From NCBI GenBank assembly GCA_020629315.1, contig JAHDDO010000001.1, positions 108,730-172,729 of the forward strand: a DNA stretch of 64,000 nt. The letters run 5' to 3'. The notes below the pieces were generated by a model. That model was not told where the DNA came from and made no database searches. It saw only the letters and a list, made by a program, of their open reading frames with translations. The stretch is from Saprospiraceae bacterium (GTDB taxonomy: Bacteria; Bacteroidota; Bacteroidia; Chitinophagales; Saprospiraceae). Both the position numbers and the translations under genes were made by a program. This document shows positions 50,653 through 61,130 of the stretch, one piece after another; the stretch's first letter is position 1; each line of letters opens with the position of its first letter.

Positions 50653-51909
50653 ATGATTCAAGTTTCTTCAGAAATTGGCCAACTTAAAAAAGTTATAGTT
50701 CATAGACCTGATATTGGTATTCAGCGTATATCACCCAAGCGTGCGGAAGAATTATTATTTGATGATATAGTCTACTACCCTAAAATGGTAGAAGAGCATA
50801 CGGTTTTTGCTGATGTTCTTAAATCTGCGATTGGGTCTGAAAATGTCCTTTACATCGAAGAATTACTAGAGCAAAGTCTCACTAATGAAAAAGGGCTAAA
50901 GGAAGAATTGCTTCGTTTAATTATCACCGAAGAAGAACTTCCCCCATCTCAGCTTGACAGTCTAATGAGTATGGCTGCTAAGGACTTATCTCAACTTTTA
51001 ATTACAGGCATTCATCCTATTTCGGATCATATTCTTTTTGATCCAATTCCGAATTTTATTTTCACCAGAGATATTGCTGTATCCATAAAAGATCATTTAC
51101 TTATAACCAAAGCTGCTAAATTAGCCCGACAAAGAGAGAATTTATTAACTCGATTTATTTTTAAAGCGCACCCATCATTTGAGGCATTAAACCAGGGTAA
51201 TAAAATTATTAACCTGAATGATTTGGAAGCCTTCCCGCCTTCTTCAATGGGAGAAAAGGTAAGCATAGAAGGAGGAGATGTTATGATGTTTAATAATGAT
51301 TACCTTTTAGTTGGATGCAGCGAAAGAAGCACTTCGCACGGGTTTGAACTTCTTAAAAATGCCATTTTCGATCGAGCTGTCTTAAAACATATGGTGAAAG
51401 TGATTATACCGAATGATAGAGCTTGCATGCATATAGACACTCTTTTTACGCGGATTGATACGCAGGATATAGTTTGTTACAAACCCATAGTTTTTGATGG
51501 TTTAAGTTCCAACGTTGAAGTTCATACATCAAACGGAGCTATCAGGGAATACTCTTCTGTAAAAGGGTTTATTCAATCTGAAATAGACCCAAATATGAAT
51601 TTCATTTTTTCTGGTCAAGGACAATCGCCTTTTCAAGAACGAGAGCAATGGACTGATGGCTGTAACTTGGTAGCCTTAAAGCCGGGCGTTGCTTTAAGTT
51701 ATGATAGAAATCCAAAAACATTAGAAGCCTTTAGTTCTTATGGTTATAATATACTCTCGGCTAAGGATTTCATTGCTTCATGCCACGCCCAATCAGATTT
51801 CTTCTCGCAGTTATCAAAGACCATAATCACCCTGCCATCATCAGAGTTATCGCGAGCAAGAGGTGGTTCTCATTGTATGACTTGTCCTATCATTAGAGAT
51901 ACGTTTTAA
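50653..51909 (+). CDS. arcA: Arginine deiminase
   Basis: A 418-residue amidinotransferase-fold enzyme that converts arginine to citrulline and ammonia. Visible motifs: 'FDPIPNFIFTRDIAVSI', 'EGGDVMMF' (catalytic acid), 'CMHIDTLFTRID' with the catalytic His, and C408 in 'GGSHCMTCPI', the nucleophile. Length is normal. Ornithine carbamoyltransferase and carbamate kinase genes of the usual arc operon are not nearby, so citrulline fate is unclear. It is followed after two bases by a thioesterase gene. Confidence 0.92.
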   Translation: MIQVSSEIGQLKKVIVHRPDIGIQRISPKRAEELLFDDIVYYPKMVEEHTVFADVLKSAIGSENVLYIEELLEQSLTNEKGLKEELLRLIITEEELPPSQLDSLMSMAAKDLSQLLITGIHPISDHILFDPIPNFIFTRDIAVSIKDHLLITKAAKLARQRENLLTRFIFKAHPSFEALNQGNKIINLNDLEAFPPSSMGEKVSIEGGDVMMFNNDYLLVGCSERSTSHGFELLKNAIFDRAVLKHMVKVIIPNDRACMHIDTLFTRIDTQDIVCYKPIVFDGLSSNVEVHTSNGAIREYSSVKGFIQSEIDPNMNFIFSGQGQSPFQEREQWTDGCNLVALKPGVALSYDRNPKTLEAFSSYGYNILSAKDFIASCHAQSDFFSQLSKTIITLPSSELSRARGGSHCMTCPIIRDTF

Positions 51910-51911
51910 AT

Positions 51912-52328
51912 ATGTATAGTTTTGATTTCCATAAGAGAGTGCGTTACGCAGAAACGGATAAAATGGGTTATCTCTATTATGGCAATTATCCTAAATATTA
52001 TGAAATAGGTCGGGTAGAAACCATTCGATCATTAGGGTTGGAATACAAGGATTTTGAAGATATCCATGGCATCATGCTTCCTGTTCTAGGTCTAGAAGTA
52101 AAATATAAAGCACCCGCATACTATGATGATCTACTTACGATTCGAAGCTACCTTAGGGCACTGCCCAGCAAAATGATTCAATTTGAACATGAAATAATAA
52201 ATCCCTCTGGTCAGGTCATTAATACTGCTACGGTAAAGCTATTTTTTGTAGACATGGCATTGAATAAGAGAGTTTCAGCCCCTACCTTTATCGTCGATAA
52301 ACTAAGGCCATACTTTGAGCCAAGCTAA
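51912..52328 (+). CDS. Acyl-CoA thioesterase of the YbgC/4HBT hot-dog family
   Basis: A 138-residue single hot-dog domain. 'KRVRYAETDKMGYLYYGNYPKYYEIGR' contains the conserved Asp-x-Met-Gly...Asn motif of YbgC-type thioesterases. The helix and strands that follow ('LPVLGLEVKYKAPAYYDDLLTIRSYL') match the fold. The substrate may be a short- or medium-chain acyl-CoA. It is tightly coupled: two bases after the arginine deiminase gene and a 14-base overlap with the BrkB-like gene. Confidence 0.9.
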   Translation: MYSFDFHKRVRYAETDKMGYLYYGNYPKYYEIGRVETIRSLGLEYKDFEDIHGIMLPVLGLEVKYKAPAYYDDLLTIRSYLRALPSKMIQFEHEIINPSGQVINTATVKLFFVDMALNKRVSAPTFIVDKLRPYFEPS

Positions 52329-53274
52329 ACAAAATAAGATACTTGAGCCTTTCAAAATTCTATTTCGACGAATCGTCGAATATTCAAAAAGGTATTCGCT
52401 TCCCGGTTTTAAGGGTACTAGTATGTATGATGTAGTGACGCTTATTTATCAAGAAGCTTTGAAAGATGATATCGTTACTAGGGCTAACTCTGTAGCGTTC
52501 AACTTTTTCATATCATTATTTCCATCGCTCATTTTTCTTTTCACACTGATCCCTTTTTTCCCAATATCTGTAGATCTATTAGATACTGCTGCCAGCAACA
52601 CAAAAGATCTTATTCCAGCTTATGCTCATGATTACATATTTTCCATGGTCGGTGATGTAGTGACCAATCGTAGAACCGAGTTGTTAAGCCTAGGTTTTGT
52701 TCTTGCTGTTTTCTTTTCTAGCAGTGGCCTTTCGACATTGATGTATGGCTTTGATAAAAGCAGCTACAAGAATACATTTAAAAAGAGAAGTATGGTGCGT
52801 CATCGAGTTGTGGCCATCATTCTTACCATATTATTATCGATTGTATTTCTTAGTTCTATTGTTTTCATTGTTTTTGGTCGTCAAATAATAACTCGGCAAA
52901 TGGATACTTTAGGATGGACTATGAGTTCTCAGAACATTCTTTACTTTTTTCAGTGGATGGCCCTCATTGCCATATTCTACTTCATGATCACATTAATCTA
53001 CCGATATGGTCCAGCTATGTATAGACGGATTCCTTTTATTAATCCTGGAGCTACCTTGGCTGTAATTTTATTGATTTTGAGCTCCATGGGTTTCGCTTAT
53101 TTCGTTAATAATTTTGGTCGATATAATGAAATTTATGGTTCTATCGGAGCCTTAATCGTACTACTGGCATGGCTTCAAATCAATGCGTTTATATTATTAG
53201 TTGGATTTGAGCTCAATGCTAGTATAGCTGTTAATCAAACTAGAAAGAAAGAGCTAAAAGATTCGAATGCATAA
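52315..53274 (+). CDS. YihY/BrkB-family inner-membrane protein
   Basis: A 319-residue polytopic protein with about six helices and the family pattern 'RANSVAFNFFISLFPSLIFLFTLIPFFP', 'LIYRYGPAMYRRIPFINPGATLA' and 'YNEIYGSIGALIVLLAWLQINAFILLVGFELNA'. The start is a TTG overlapping the thioesterase gene; no closer ATG preserves the cytoplasmic N-terminus. The family was once called ribonuclease BN in error; its function is still unclear. It overlaps the sulfurtransferase gene by eight bases. Confidence 0.9.
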   Translation: MSQAKQNKILEPFKILFRRIVEYSKRYSLPGFKGTSMYDVVTLIYQEALKDDIVTRANSVAFNFFISLFPSLIFLFTLIPFFPISVDLLDTAASNTKDLIPAYAHDYIFSMVGDVVTNRRTELLSLGFVLAVFFSSSGLSTLMYGFDKSSYKNTFKKRSMVRHRVVAIILTILLSIVFLSSIVFIVFGRQIITRQMDTLGWTMSSQNILYFFQWMALIAIFYFMITLIYRYGPAMYRRIPFINPGATLAVILLILSSMGFAYFVNNFGRYNEIYGSIGALIVLLAWLQINAFILLVGFELNASIAVNQTRKKELKDSNA

Positions 53275-54115
53275 GTCAGAACATACTAACCCGCTGGTTA
53301 CTGCTGATTGGTTACATGAACATTTAGATGATGAGCGTGTGGTTATTATTGATGTTAGTCCAGCCTCTACAGTACAGGGTAAAAGCGCCCCATTTCAAAA
53401 CCTTGTCATTCCCGGAGCGATCGTTCTCGATATAAAGAATGAACTAACAGACCCAAGTAGCCCATTTCCTAATACAGTACCATCTAGGGAATCATTTGAA
53501 CACCTTTGTACTAGTATCGGTATCCAGCAAGATTCGATAGTGGTTGTCTATGATAATCTGGGTATTTATACAAGTCCAAGAGCTTGGTGGTTATTCAAAA
53601 TCATGAATCACTCAAATGTAAAAGTGTTAGACGGTGGCCTACCTAATTGGGTAGAACAAGGCTATAAAACGACGTCCAAAGCTGAAAGGACATTGGACCA
53701 CAAAAAAGAAAATTACAGATCTAAACTTAGAGAAAAAGCCATCGTATCTTATGATCAAATCGTGGATAACATAGAGTCTCAAGATTTTATTGTGGTAGAT
53801 GCTCGATCAAAAGTTCGATTTGATGGCGAAGCACCTGAGCCTCGAAAAAACCTAAAAAGTGGGTGCATTCCTAATTCAAAAAACCTATCGTTCACCCTGG
53901 TGTTGGATGGTTATTTTATGAAACCTAAAGAACAGTTACAAGAGATTTTCAAACCCATTCTTTCGCTGAATAAGCCATTAGTTTTTAGTTGTGGATCTGG
54001 TATTACAGCATGCATACTCTTGCTTGCCTTCCATATTATAGGCGGTACAACACTGTCAGTATTTGATGGTTCTTGGACAGAGTTCGCTACGAGGCAAGGA
54101 TTATTAGTGTCCTAG
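53267..54115 (+). CDS. Sulfurtransferase with two rhodanese domains (mercaptopyruvate/thiosulfate type)
   Basis: A 282-residue protein with an inactive N-terminal rhodanese domain (about 10-135, 'VVIIDVSPAST', 'VVYDNLG') and an active C-terminal one (about 155-282). The catalytic loop is C242-GSGIT, of the CG(S/T)G(V/I)T type usual for 3-mercaptopyruvate sulfurtransferases. It would move sulfane sulfur to acceptors such as thioredoxin or cyanide. It ends the arcA-thioesterase-brkB operon and abuts the convergent ubiX gene with no gap. Confidence 0.9.
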   Translation: MHKSEHTNPLVTADWLHEHLDDERVVIIDVSPASTVQGKSAPFQNLVIPGAIVLDIKNELTDPSSPFPNTVPSRESFEHLCTSIGIQQDSIVVVYDNLGIYTSPRAWWLFKIMNHSNVKVLDGGLPNWVEQGYKTTSKAERTLDHKKENYRSKLREKAIVSYDQIVDNIESQDFIVVDARSKVRFDGEAPEPRKNLKSGCIPNSKNLSFTLVLDGYFMKPKEQLQEIFKPILSLNKPLVFSCGSGITACILLLAFHIIGGTTLSVFDGSWTEFATRQGLLVS

Positions 54116-54664
54116 CTATTCCCCCCATCTATATCCTTTAGAATCAATCCCTAGCTGATCTAATATTCGATGAACTACGGTTTGGCAAAGCGCCTCTACA
54201 TCTGCAGGTTTTGAGTAAAAAGAAGGAATCGCTGGCAGTATCATAGCGCCTGAACGATCTAAATTTAACATGTTCTGTAGATGAATGGTTGACAAGGGTG
54301 TTTCCCGAGGTACTAATATTAATTTCCTTTTTTCTTTGAGCATTACATCTGCCGCTCGAGTCATTAGGTCATTGGATAATCCTGTAGCTATGCGGCCTAA
54401 TAATCCCATGGAGCAAGGACAGATTACCATCGCTTCATATTTAGCCGATCCCGAAGCAAATGGTGCATTAAAATCATGCTTGTCATAAAAATGGAAAGGA
54501 TAGGCTGATTTATCGAACGGCCCAATTTCCAACTCCCAATTGACAATCGCATTATCAGACATACAAACGCCCAATTCTATATCATCTTGCTGAGCCAATG
54601 CATCCATAAATAACTTGGCATAGATACTCCCACTTGATCCACCAATTCCTAATACTACTTTCAT
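54116..54664 (-). CDS. ubiX: Flavin prenyltransferase UbiX
   Basis: A 182-residue flavoprotein that makes the prenylated FMN cofactor for UbiD-type decarboxylases. Visible are 'VLGIGGSSGSIYAKLF' at the N-terminus, 'MVICPCSMGLLGRIATGLSNDLMTRAADVMLKE' and 'LVPRETPLSTIHLQNMLNL', all characteristic. One base separates it from the end of folC on the same strand. No ubiD is in the window. Confidence 0.95.
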   Translation of the reverse strand: MKVVLGIGGSSGSIYAKLFMDALAQQDDIELGVCMSDNAIVNWELEIGPFDKSAYPFHFYDKHDFNAPFASGSAKYEAMVICPCSMGLLGRIATGLSNDLMTRAADVMLKEKRKLILVPRETPLSTIHLQNMLNLDRSGAMILPAIPSFYSKPADVEALCQTVVHRILDQLGIDSKGYRWGE

Positions 54665-54665
54665 A

Positions 54666-55898
54666 TTAAATGACTTCTGCTACTGTATAAACACTTCCGG
54701 TTACCAGTATTAAATCATTTTTTTGAGCAGATTGTTTAGCCGCACTGAGTGCTTTTCTAACTGTCATATATGTTTTACCTGATAAGTCATACGACGCTGA
54801 CACGTTTTGCAAGCGTTGTTTTGGCATGGCTCTGGGAATATCTGCCGAACTAAAATAGTACTTTGCGGATTTGGGAAACAAAGCTAATACCTTGTCTAAA
54901 GGTTTATCCCCTACCATGGCCAGGATTATGTGCAGCTTGTTGAATTTTACCTTTTCTATATAGTCAAATAACAAAGAAATGCCGCCCTCGTTATGCGCAC
55001 TGTCTGCGACAATTAATGGATCCTTATCTAAAGCTTGGAATCGGCCTATGAAATAGGTGTTCTTCGCCACATTTCTAAGGCCAGACTGGATGGTAGCCGT
55101 TGTTATTTTTACATGATTTTTTCTATTGAGCAGTTCAATGGCAGCCATTGCTGTGCACTTATTTCGCTTTGTAAAAGGGTCTTCATTTCTTGATACCTTC
55201 ACGTTTCCAAGATCCTTAGCATAGAACAAATCACTATTTTCTTTTGTAGCTTTCTTTGAAAATACCTTAGCCACATCTTCTTGATATTCGCCAATTAGAG
55301 CCGGTATTCCTTTTTTGATAATACCTGCCTTTTCAGAAGCAATTTGTCTATGTGTATTGCCCAATGTCGCTTGGTGGTCCAAGGATATATTTGTGATGAC
55401 AGAGAGTAAGGGTTTAATAACGTTTGTAGAATCTAATCGACCGCCTAGACCTACCTCCATGATGATAAAGTCAGGTTTTTGTTGATTAAAATACCAGAAA
55501 GCCATAGCAACAGACAACTCAAAGAAACTTGGCTTGATGGTATCAATAATGCCCTTTTCAATAAGAATATTTACAAACGAAACCACCTTTCGTTTAGGGA
55601 TCAGAGCCCCGTTTATCTTGATTCGCTCTCTATAATCCTTATAATGGGGTGAGGTATACATGCCTACTCTGTAACCTTGCTCTTGCAGGATTGATGCTAT
55701 GTAATGAGAGACACTACCCTTTCCATTTGTACCTCCAACATGTATAAAATGGCCTTTCAGATGTGGGTTGTCTAAAGCTTTTAAAAGACTTTTAATATTC
55801 TTCAAGTCTTTTTTTATGGCTTTAGGCCCTATGCGCTGATGCATAGGTAATTGCTTGTACAAATATTCAATAGTATCGCTGTATTTTTTCAATGTCAC
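54666..55898 (-). CDS. folC: Bifunctional dihydrofolate/folylpolyglutamate synthase FolC
   Basis: A 410-residue Mur-ligase-like enzyme. The P-loop is GGTNGKGS at 55-62. Others: 'MYTSPHYKDYRERIKING', 'VGLGGRLDSTNVIKP' and 'TNISLDHQATLGNT'. It adds glutamate to dihydropteroate or folate in the cytoplasm. The start is GTG (55898); no ATG is near. It is followed closely by ubiX. Confidence 0.94.
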   Translation of the reverse strand: MTLKKYSDTIEYLYKQLPMHQRIGPKAIKKDLKNIKSLLKALDNPHLKGHFIHVGGTNGKGSVSHYIASILQEQGYRVGMYTSPHYKDYRERIKINGALIPKRKVVSFVNILIEKGIIDTIKPSFFELSVAMAFWYFNQQKPDFIIMEVGLGGRLDSTNVIKPLLSVITNISLDHQATLGNTHRQIASEKAGIIKKGIPALIGEYQEDVAKVFSKKATKENSDLFYAKDLGNVKVSRNEDPFTKRNKCTAMAAIELLNRKNHVKITTATIQSGLRNVAKNTYFIGRFQALDKDPLIVADSAHNEGGISLLFDYIEKVKFNKLHIILAMVGDKPLDKVLALFPKSAKYYFSSADIPRAMPKQRLQNVSASYDLSGKTYMTVRKALSAAKQSAQKNDLILVTGSVYTVAEVI

Positions 55899-55927
55899 AG
55901 TTACATTTCTTTATCGAGAAAAAACAA

Positions 55928-55935
55928 TATTTTTG
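55928..55935 (+). promoter_or_regulatory. Candidate -7 element for FG-GAP/UnbV lipoprotein gene
   Basis: TATTTTTG is an exact TAnnTTTG match 48 bases before the ATG at 55983. The -33 position is not convincing. Confidence 0.35.
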
Positions 55936-55982
55936 CGCTCTATTTTAGTTTAATAGATAGACAGTCTCAAAAATAAGCTACA

Positions 55983-58900
55983 ATGAAAAGAACTTTCCTA
56001 TTCTTATTACTATTACTATCAGCTATTCTTGTTAGCTGTGATTCGGAATCAGGAAATCACGCACAGCCTAACGAGCCAGTAAGAGAAGGATTTGAGTATG
56101 TGAGTACCGAGCATAGCGGCATTGATTTCAATAACAAACTTGAACTTCATAGAACTAAAACAGCAGCAGATTACATCAATGTTTTTAATGGAGGTGGTGT
56201 GTCTTGTGGTGATATTAATAATGATGGCTTAGTTGATATCTATTTTACCGGGAACTTAGTCTCAAACAAGTTATATCTAAATAAAGGCAATATGCAATTT
56301 GAAGATATAACTGAATCAGCAGGTGTTGCTGCAAAAAATACATGGTGTACAGGCACAACCATGGCCGATGTAAATAATGATGGGTTTCTAGATATTTATG
56401 TATCTCGCTCCTATATTGATGAGGTTGAAGACTTAAGAGCCAACCTTTTGTTCATAAATAATGGGGACAACACATTCACGGAAAAGGCAAAAGATTATGG
56501 TATAGATGATAAGAGTTACTCCATCCAGTCTTTATTCTTTGATATGGATAATGATGGGGATCTTGATCTTTATGTTGGCAACCACCCGAGAGAAATGTTA
56601 ATCCTTCCTGGAAAGAAAAACCATTATGAGAAATGGCAGGAAAAAAATCATGCTTTTTCTGATCATGTATATCGAAATAACGGAGACGGTACTTTTACAG
56701 ATGTTACTGAAAGTTCAGGAATGCTAAGCTATGGCTGGACCTTAAATCCTGTTGCATCAGACTTTAATAACGACGGCTTCACTGATATTTATGTTTGTAC
56801 GGATCATAATGAACCTGATCTATATTGGGAAAATAATGGAGATGGAACATTTACCAATAAAATAGCGGAGACGTTTAAGCATATTTCTTTTTCATCTATG
56901 GGGTCAGACGCGGTGGACCTAAACAATGATGGTTTGATGGATCTTGTAACCCTAGACATGCTATCGGAAGATAATTATAGAGAAAAGTCGCAAATGGCCA
57001 GCATGAATATAGAACGATACTGGACAATGGTAGATCAAGGGTATCATCACCAGATCATGCGAAATATGATGCATATTAATACAGGTCTTGGTACTTTCCA
57101 AGAAGTTGGGCAGCTTGGTGGTATTCATAAAACTGATTGGAGTTGGGCAGTATTAGGGGCTGACTATAATCACGATGGCAAAAATGATCTTTACGTTACT
57201 AATGGTTATCTGTTAAATATTATGGATACTGATTTGAGAGGCCAAATGCAAAAGATGTATTATGATGCCTATCAACAAAACAATTACCTACCCATATTAG
57301 ACAAAATCAACAAAGAGTTTCATAATAAGTATAGTTCCACACCAATTAAAAATGTTTTCTTTTTAAATAAAGGTGACTTGGACTTTGATAATGCTTCCGC
57401 TAAATATTCCTTAGATTATGAAGGGTTTTCTTCTGGAGCAAGTTATGCTGACCTCGATAATGATGGTGATCTCGATATAGTCGTAAATAATATTAATTCG
57501 CCTGCCACACTTCATAGAAATGAAAATGGAAACAGCAATAGTCAACAGTATTTGAGAATAAAACTAGACAATGGGGATAAAACTGCTATTGGGACCAAAG
57601 TCACAGCTTATTTAGATGATGAAAAAATGTCACAAGAACTTTATACTACTCGGGGGTACCAGTCTAGTGTAGAACCTGTATTACATTTCGGACTTGGAGA
57701 GAAAAAACCTTCAAAAATCGAAATTAGGTGGCCAGGAAATGTACTCCAAACTATAGAATCACCCGAAGTAAATACAACCTTAACAATAAAGAATGAAAGT
57801 GGAATAAAGGCAGCTATAGCCAATCCAAATTTGCCCTTTAAAGAAGTATCTAAATCAGTAAATCTTGATGTAAAACATATTGAGAATAGTTTTGATGATT
57901 TCGAAAAGCAAATTTTAGTGCCACATAAAATGTCACAATTTGGTCCTTCTCTAACAAAAGGTGATGTTAATAATGATGGTCTTGAAGATTTTTACCTTGG
58001 CGGAGCCAATGGCACACAAGGAAAAATATACATTCAGAATAAAAGCGGCCACTTTATTGAAGGCCAAAATACAGCATTTACTAAGCACAGTTCTTCCGAA
58101 GATATTGACGCGTTGTTTCTTGATGTCGATGGAGATAAAGATCTTGATTTATACGTAGTATCTGGAGGTAATGAGTATAGAAAAGGTTCTGCTGAGTATA
58201 GAGACAGACTGTATATCAATGATGGTAAAGGTGTTTTCAATTATGATACTCAAGCACTAAATGGCATTCCAGCTATAAGTGGTGGATGTGTTGCTGCTAA
58301 TGACTATGACAAAGATGGCGATCTTGATCTTTTTGTAGGTAATAGACATACCCCTTGGGAATACCCTACTCCTGGAAATTCGCAGCTTCTAAAAAATGAT
58401 AATGGTACATTTACGAATGTGACTGATAGTGAGTTTTCAGCGCTTAATGGGCTCGGAATGGTAACGGATGCTATTTGGACAGATTTAGACAAGGATAATA
58501 ATCCAGAACTAGTCATAGTCGGCGAATGGATGAGCATTCGTGTTTTTGAATCTTCTGGTGAATCGTTTACAGATATAAGTGAATCGCTTGGACTAAAAGA
58601 AACGAATGGTTGGTGGTTTTCAGTAGAAAGTACTGATTTGGACGGAGATGGGTTTGAAGATCTTTGTGTAGGAAACTTAGGAAATAATTATAAATACAAA
58701 GCAGGTGATGGACATCAATTCCATCTCTATGCTAAAGATTTTGATGATAATGGTTCTCAAGATATTGTACTAGCCTATAAAAACAATGATCAAATAGTTC
58801 CAGTAAGGGGCCGAGAATGTTCATCTCAGCAGTGTCCAGATATTAAGAAAAAATTTCCTTCTTATAAGGATTTCGCAAGTGCAGACCTTTTTGAAATTTA

Positions 58901-59315
58901 CGACGATATTGATCAAGCTTCACATACCGCAATTAATACCTTTAAATCCACCGCTTTTATTAATAACGCTGGAACTTCATTAAAAGCGGTTCCTTTTCCA
59001 AATCTAGCGCAAGTCTCACCAACCAATAGTATTGTATTTATGGATACAGATGGTGATGGTGTTGATGAAATTATTCTGGGAGGCAACTTATATGTTTCGG
59101 AAGTAGAAACAGGTAGAGCTGATGCCGGTGTAGGAGTTGTGTTGAACTATGTAGGTGAAAATGGCTTTCAAATTAGACCTACTTATGAAACAGGTTTACT
59201 ATTAGATAAAGATGTGAAACGTATGGAGGTTATAACTTCAGCTAACGGGGAAAAACTGCTTTTAGTGGCTAACAATGACGACTACCTCCAGGTTTGGAGG
59301 TCAACACAAAGCTAA
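55983..59315 (+). CDS. FG-GAP/VCBS repeat lipoprotein with ASPIC/UnbV domain
   Basis: A 1,110-residue protein. The lipobox is 'ILVSC' (Cys19). Many FG-GAP/VCBS-like repeats with Ca-binding turns follow ('DINNDGLVDIYFTGN', 'DMDNDGDLDLYVGN', 'DYDKDGDLDLFVGN') forming one or two beta-propellers. An ASPIC/UnbV domain lies near residues 520-605 ('TAIGTKVTAYLDDEK', 'HFGLGEKKPSKIEIRWPG'). These CRTAC1-like proteins are common in Bacteroidota and often occur near polysaccharide-use genes. None are next to this one. The function is unknown; a surface-binding role is likely. Confidence 0.92.
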   Translation: MKRTFLFLLLLLSAILVSCDSESGNHAQPNEPVREGFEYVSTEHSGIDFNNKLELHRTKTAADYINVFNGGGVSCGDINNDGLVDIYFTGNLVSNKLYLNKGNMQFEDITESAGVAAKNTWCTGTTMADVNNDGFLDIYVSRSYIDEVEDLRANLLFINNGDNTFTEKAKDYGIDDKSYSIQSLFFDMDNDGDLDLYVGNHPREMLILPGKKNHYEKWQEKNHAFSDHVYRNNGDGTFTDVTESSGMLSYGWTLNPVASDFNNDGFTDIYVCTDHNEPDLYWENNGDGTFTNKIAETFKHISFSSMGSDAVDLNNDGLMDLVTLDMLSEDNYREKSQMASMNIERYWTMVDQGYHHQIMRNMMHINTGLGTFQEVGQLGGIHKTDWSWAVLGADYNHDGKNDLYVTNGYLLNIMDTDLRGQMQKMYYDAYQQNNYLPILDKINKEFHNKYSSTPIKNVFFLNKGDLDFDNASAKYSLDYEGFSSGASYADLDNDGDLDIVVNNINSPATLHRNENGNSNSQQYLRIKLDNGDKTAIGTKVTAYLDDEKMSQELYTTRGYQSSVEPVLHFGLGEKKPSKIEIRWPGNVLQTIESPEVNTTLTIKNESGIKAAIANPNLPFKEVSKSVNLDVKHIENSFDDFEKQILVPHKMSQFGPSLTKGDVNNDGLEDFYLGGANGTQGKIYIQNKSGHFIEGQNTAFTKHSSSEDIDALFLDVDGDKDLDLYVVSGGNEYRKGSAEYRDRLYINDGKGVFNYDTQALNGIPAISGGCVAANDYDKDGDLDLFVGNRHTPWEYPTPGNSQLLKNDNGTFTNVTDSEFSALNGLGMVTDAIWTDLDKDNNPELVIVGEWMSIRVFESSGESFTDISESLGLKETNGWWFSVESTDLDGDGFEDLCVGNLGNNYKYKAGDGHQFHLYAKDFDDNGSQDIVLAYKNNDQIVPVRGRECSSQQCPDIKKKFPSYKDFASADLFEIYDDIDQASHTAINTFKSTAFINNAGTSLKAVPFPNLAQVSPTNSIVFMDTDGDGVDEIILGGNLYVSEVETGRADAGVGVVLNYVGENGFQIRPTYETGLLLDKDVKRMEVITSANGEKLLLVANNDDYLQVWRSTQS

Positions 59316-59330
59316 GTGTAAGCTAAGACA

Positions 59331-60206
59331 TTACAAATGTCTTTCAGCGTGATAACTTGAACGAACTAAAGGGCCCGATTCTACAAAATCAAATCCTTTT
59401 TCTAAGCCTACTTCTTTATACCTAGCAAATTGATCTGGATGGATAAACTCGTGGACATCAATATGCATCTTTGTAGGTTGTAGATATTGGCCTATAGTTA
59501 ATACATCACAACCATGCACCACAAGGTCGTCCATAATCTTGAATACCTGTTCTTCTGTTTCACCTAAACCAACCATAATACCTGACTTTGTGCGCTTGCC
59601 AAACTCTTTCGTAATCTTAATTTGATCTAAGCTTCGTTGATATTTAGCTTGAGGTCTGACCTTTCGATATAAGGCTTCTACGGTTTCCATATTGTGACTC
59701 ACCACCTCTTGTCCAGCAGAGATCATTCGTGTCAATGCTTCCCAATTTGCTTTAACATCAGGAATTAATGTTTCTATAGTCGTTTGTGGACTCGCTTCCT
59801 TTACCTTTCTAACTGTTTGATACCAAATTTCCGCCCCTCGGTCCTTTAGTTCATCTCTATTTACCGAAGTGATTACAGCATGCTTTACTTGCATTTTCAA
59901 AATAGCTTCCGCTACTCTAGAGGGCTCATCTTCATCATACTCTGGAGGCCGCCCCGTTTTCACAGCACAAAACGAACAACTACGCGTACACACGTTGCCT
60001 AGTATCATAAAAGTGGCGGTTCCTGCTCCCCAACACTCGCCCATATTTGGACAATTTCCACTTTGACATATTGTATGAAGATTATATTGGTCAACTAATT
60101 GCCGGACCTTTTTATAATTTTCTCCAATGGGTAATTTGACACGAAGCCAATCCGGTTTTCGTACCCGTCCGTTTTCTTGTTTCTGTATAATTGGAAGATC
60201 TAACAC
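59331..60206 (-). CDS. lipA: Lipoyl synthase
   Basis: A 291-residue radical SAM enzyme that inserts two sulfurs into octanoyl groups to make lipoate. The auxiliary cluster cysteines are C47, C52 and C58 ('[12 protein letters not shown]'). The radical SAM cysteines are C73, C77 and C80 ('CTRSCSFC'). The C-terminal serine of the auxiliary cluster is in '[11 protein letters not shown]'. The start is GTG (60206), since no ATG is near and the N-terminus fits the family. It is followed on the same strand, after four bases, by an upstream barrel-like gene's stop, so the two may be co-transcribed. Confidence 0.96.
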   Translation of the reverse strand: MLDLPIIQKQENGRVRKPDWLRVKLPIGENYKKVRQLVDQYNLHTICQSGNCPNMGECWGAGTATFMILGNVCTRSCSFCAVKTGRPPEYDEDEPSRVAEAILKMQVKHAVITSVNRDELKDRGAEIWYQTVRKVKEASPQTTIETLIPDVKANWEALTRMISAGQEVVSHNMETVEALYRKVRPQAKYQRSLDQIKITKEFGKRTKSGIMVGLGETEEQVFKIMDDLVVHGCDVLTIGQYLQPTKMHIDVHEFIHPDQFARYKEVGLEKGFDFVESGPLVRSSYHAERHL

Positions 60207-60210
60207 TGGC

Positions 60211-61014
60211 TTAATTTGTACTTCGCACGCCTAATTGCATGGCTGCAAATAATCGTATAAAATATGGGCTATTCCTACGAGTTTCTGATTCTACTAAAAT
60301 ATCTATTCGTCGAGTATAAATATCTAACATTACCCCTGTCTCTACTGCGCGCATATATTTATCAAATGCACCGAGACCAAAATGAAGACTTGCTTTTGCC
60401 TGCAAACCTGGAACAATAGAAATATTTCTAAACCCATCCGTAAAAGGAGCGGCACCATAAATATCATCTATCTCTAAGAACTTGTCTGCATTTTCTTCAG
60501 AATAGGCTTCTGATTTAATATTTACAGATGGTTGCCCATCATCTGGAAAATAGATAAGTTTTAAATGATAAGGCTTTAATAAAGCAATAGATGGGCCCAC
60601 TTCATAACTCCACCCCACAGCTAAGCCTCTGCGCTTAGCTTTTTCAGATAAATAGGTTTTCATCCCTAAGCCCGCTCTAACATTTATGACACTATTAATC
60701 TTAGCAAATGAAAATGAGCGAGATGCCCCTTCACTTCCAAAATTGTAATTCTTATTCTGCCTTCGTTCCCTAGGGTCTCTCTGAAATCCAAGTTCAACAT
60801 TGTAAAAACGAGTCTTATAATACGTCTTAATATCGCCTTTATAATAGCCTATAGCCGCACCTTGCTCATGCAATCTAAACTGAAATGCTTTCTCCTGTTT
60901 AAAAATAACGCCCTTCAAATCCAATTCTACCACCTTAGGCTGCATAACACGTTGTGCATTTGCCTGGCTTGTAATAAAGAAAAACAATAATATGATAGCA
61001 GCGTTTCTTATCAT
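60211..61014 (-). CDS. Secreted protein, probably outer-membrane barrel, function unknown
   Basis: A 267-residue protein with a signal peptide ('[17 protein letters not shown]'). The mature part has barrel-like strands ('[38 protein letters not shown]', '[37 protein letters not shown]') and ends in '[10 protein letters not shown]'. No named family was recognised. It is upstream of lipA in the same orientation with a four-base gap. Confidence 0.65.
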   Translation of the reverse strand: MIRNAAIILLFFFITSQANAQRVMQPKVVELDLKGVIFKQEKAFQFRLHEQGAAIGYYKGDIKTYYKTRFYNVELGFQRDPRERRQNKNYNFGSEGASRSFSFAKINSVINVRAGLGMKTYLSEKAKRRGLAVGWSYEVGPSIALLKPYHLKLIYFPDDGQPSVNIKSEAYSEENADKFLEIDDIYGAAPFTDGFRNISIVPGLQAKASLHFGLGAFDKYMRAVETGVMLDIYTRRIDILVESETRRNSPYFIRLFAAMQLGVRSTN

Positions 61015-61104
61015 CTTTACTATAACCTCAAAGGTAAGGCTTTTGTTTCTTACAAAACACCATTGAAATTGTCAGATAGCTAATTAAAGCTTAATTTATG
61101 CATG

Positions 61105-61112
61105 TATATTTG
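61105..61112 (+). promoter_or_regulatory. Candidate -7 element for DUF7033-like/symporter/murQ unit
   Basis: TATATTTG is an exact TAnnTTTG match 18 bases before the ATG at 61131. No -33 motif at proper spacing is seen. Confidence 0.4.
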
Positions 61113-61130
61113 ATTAGGACCTAAGCTCTT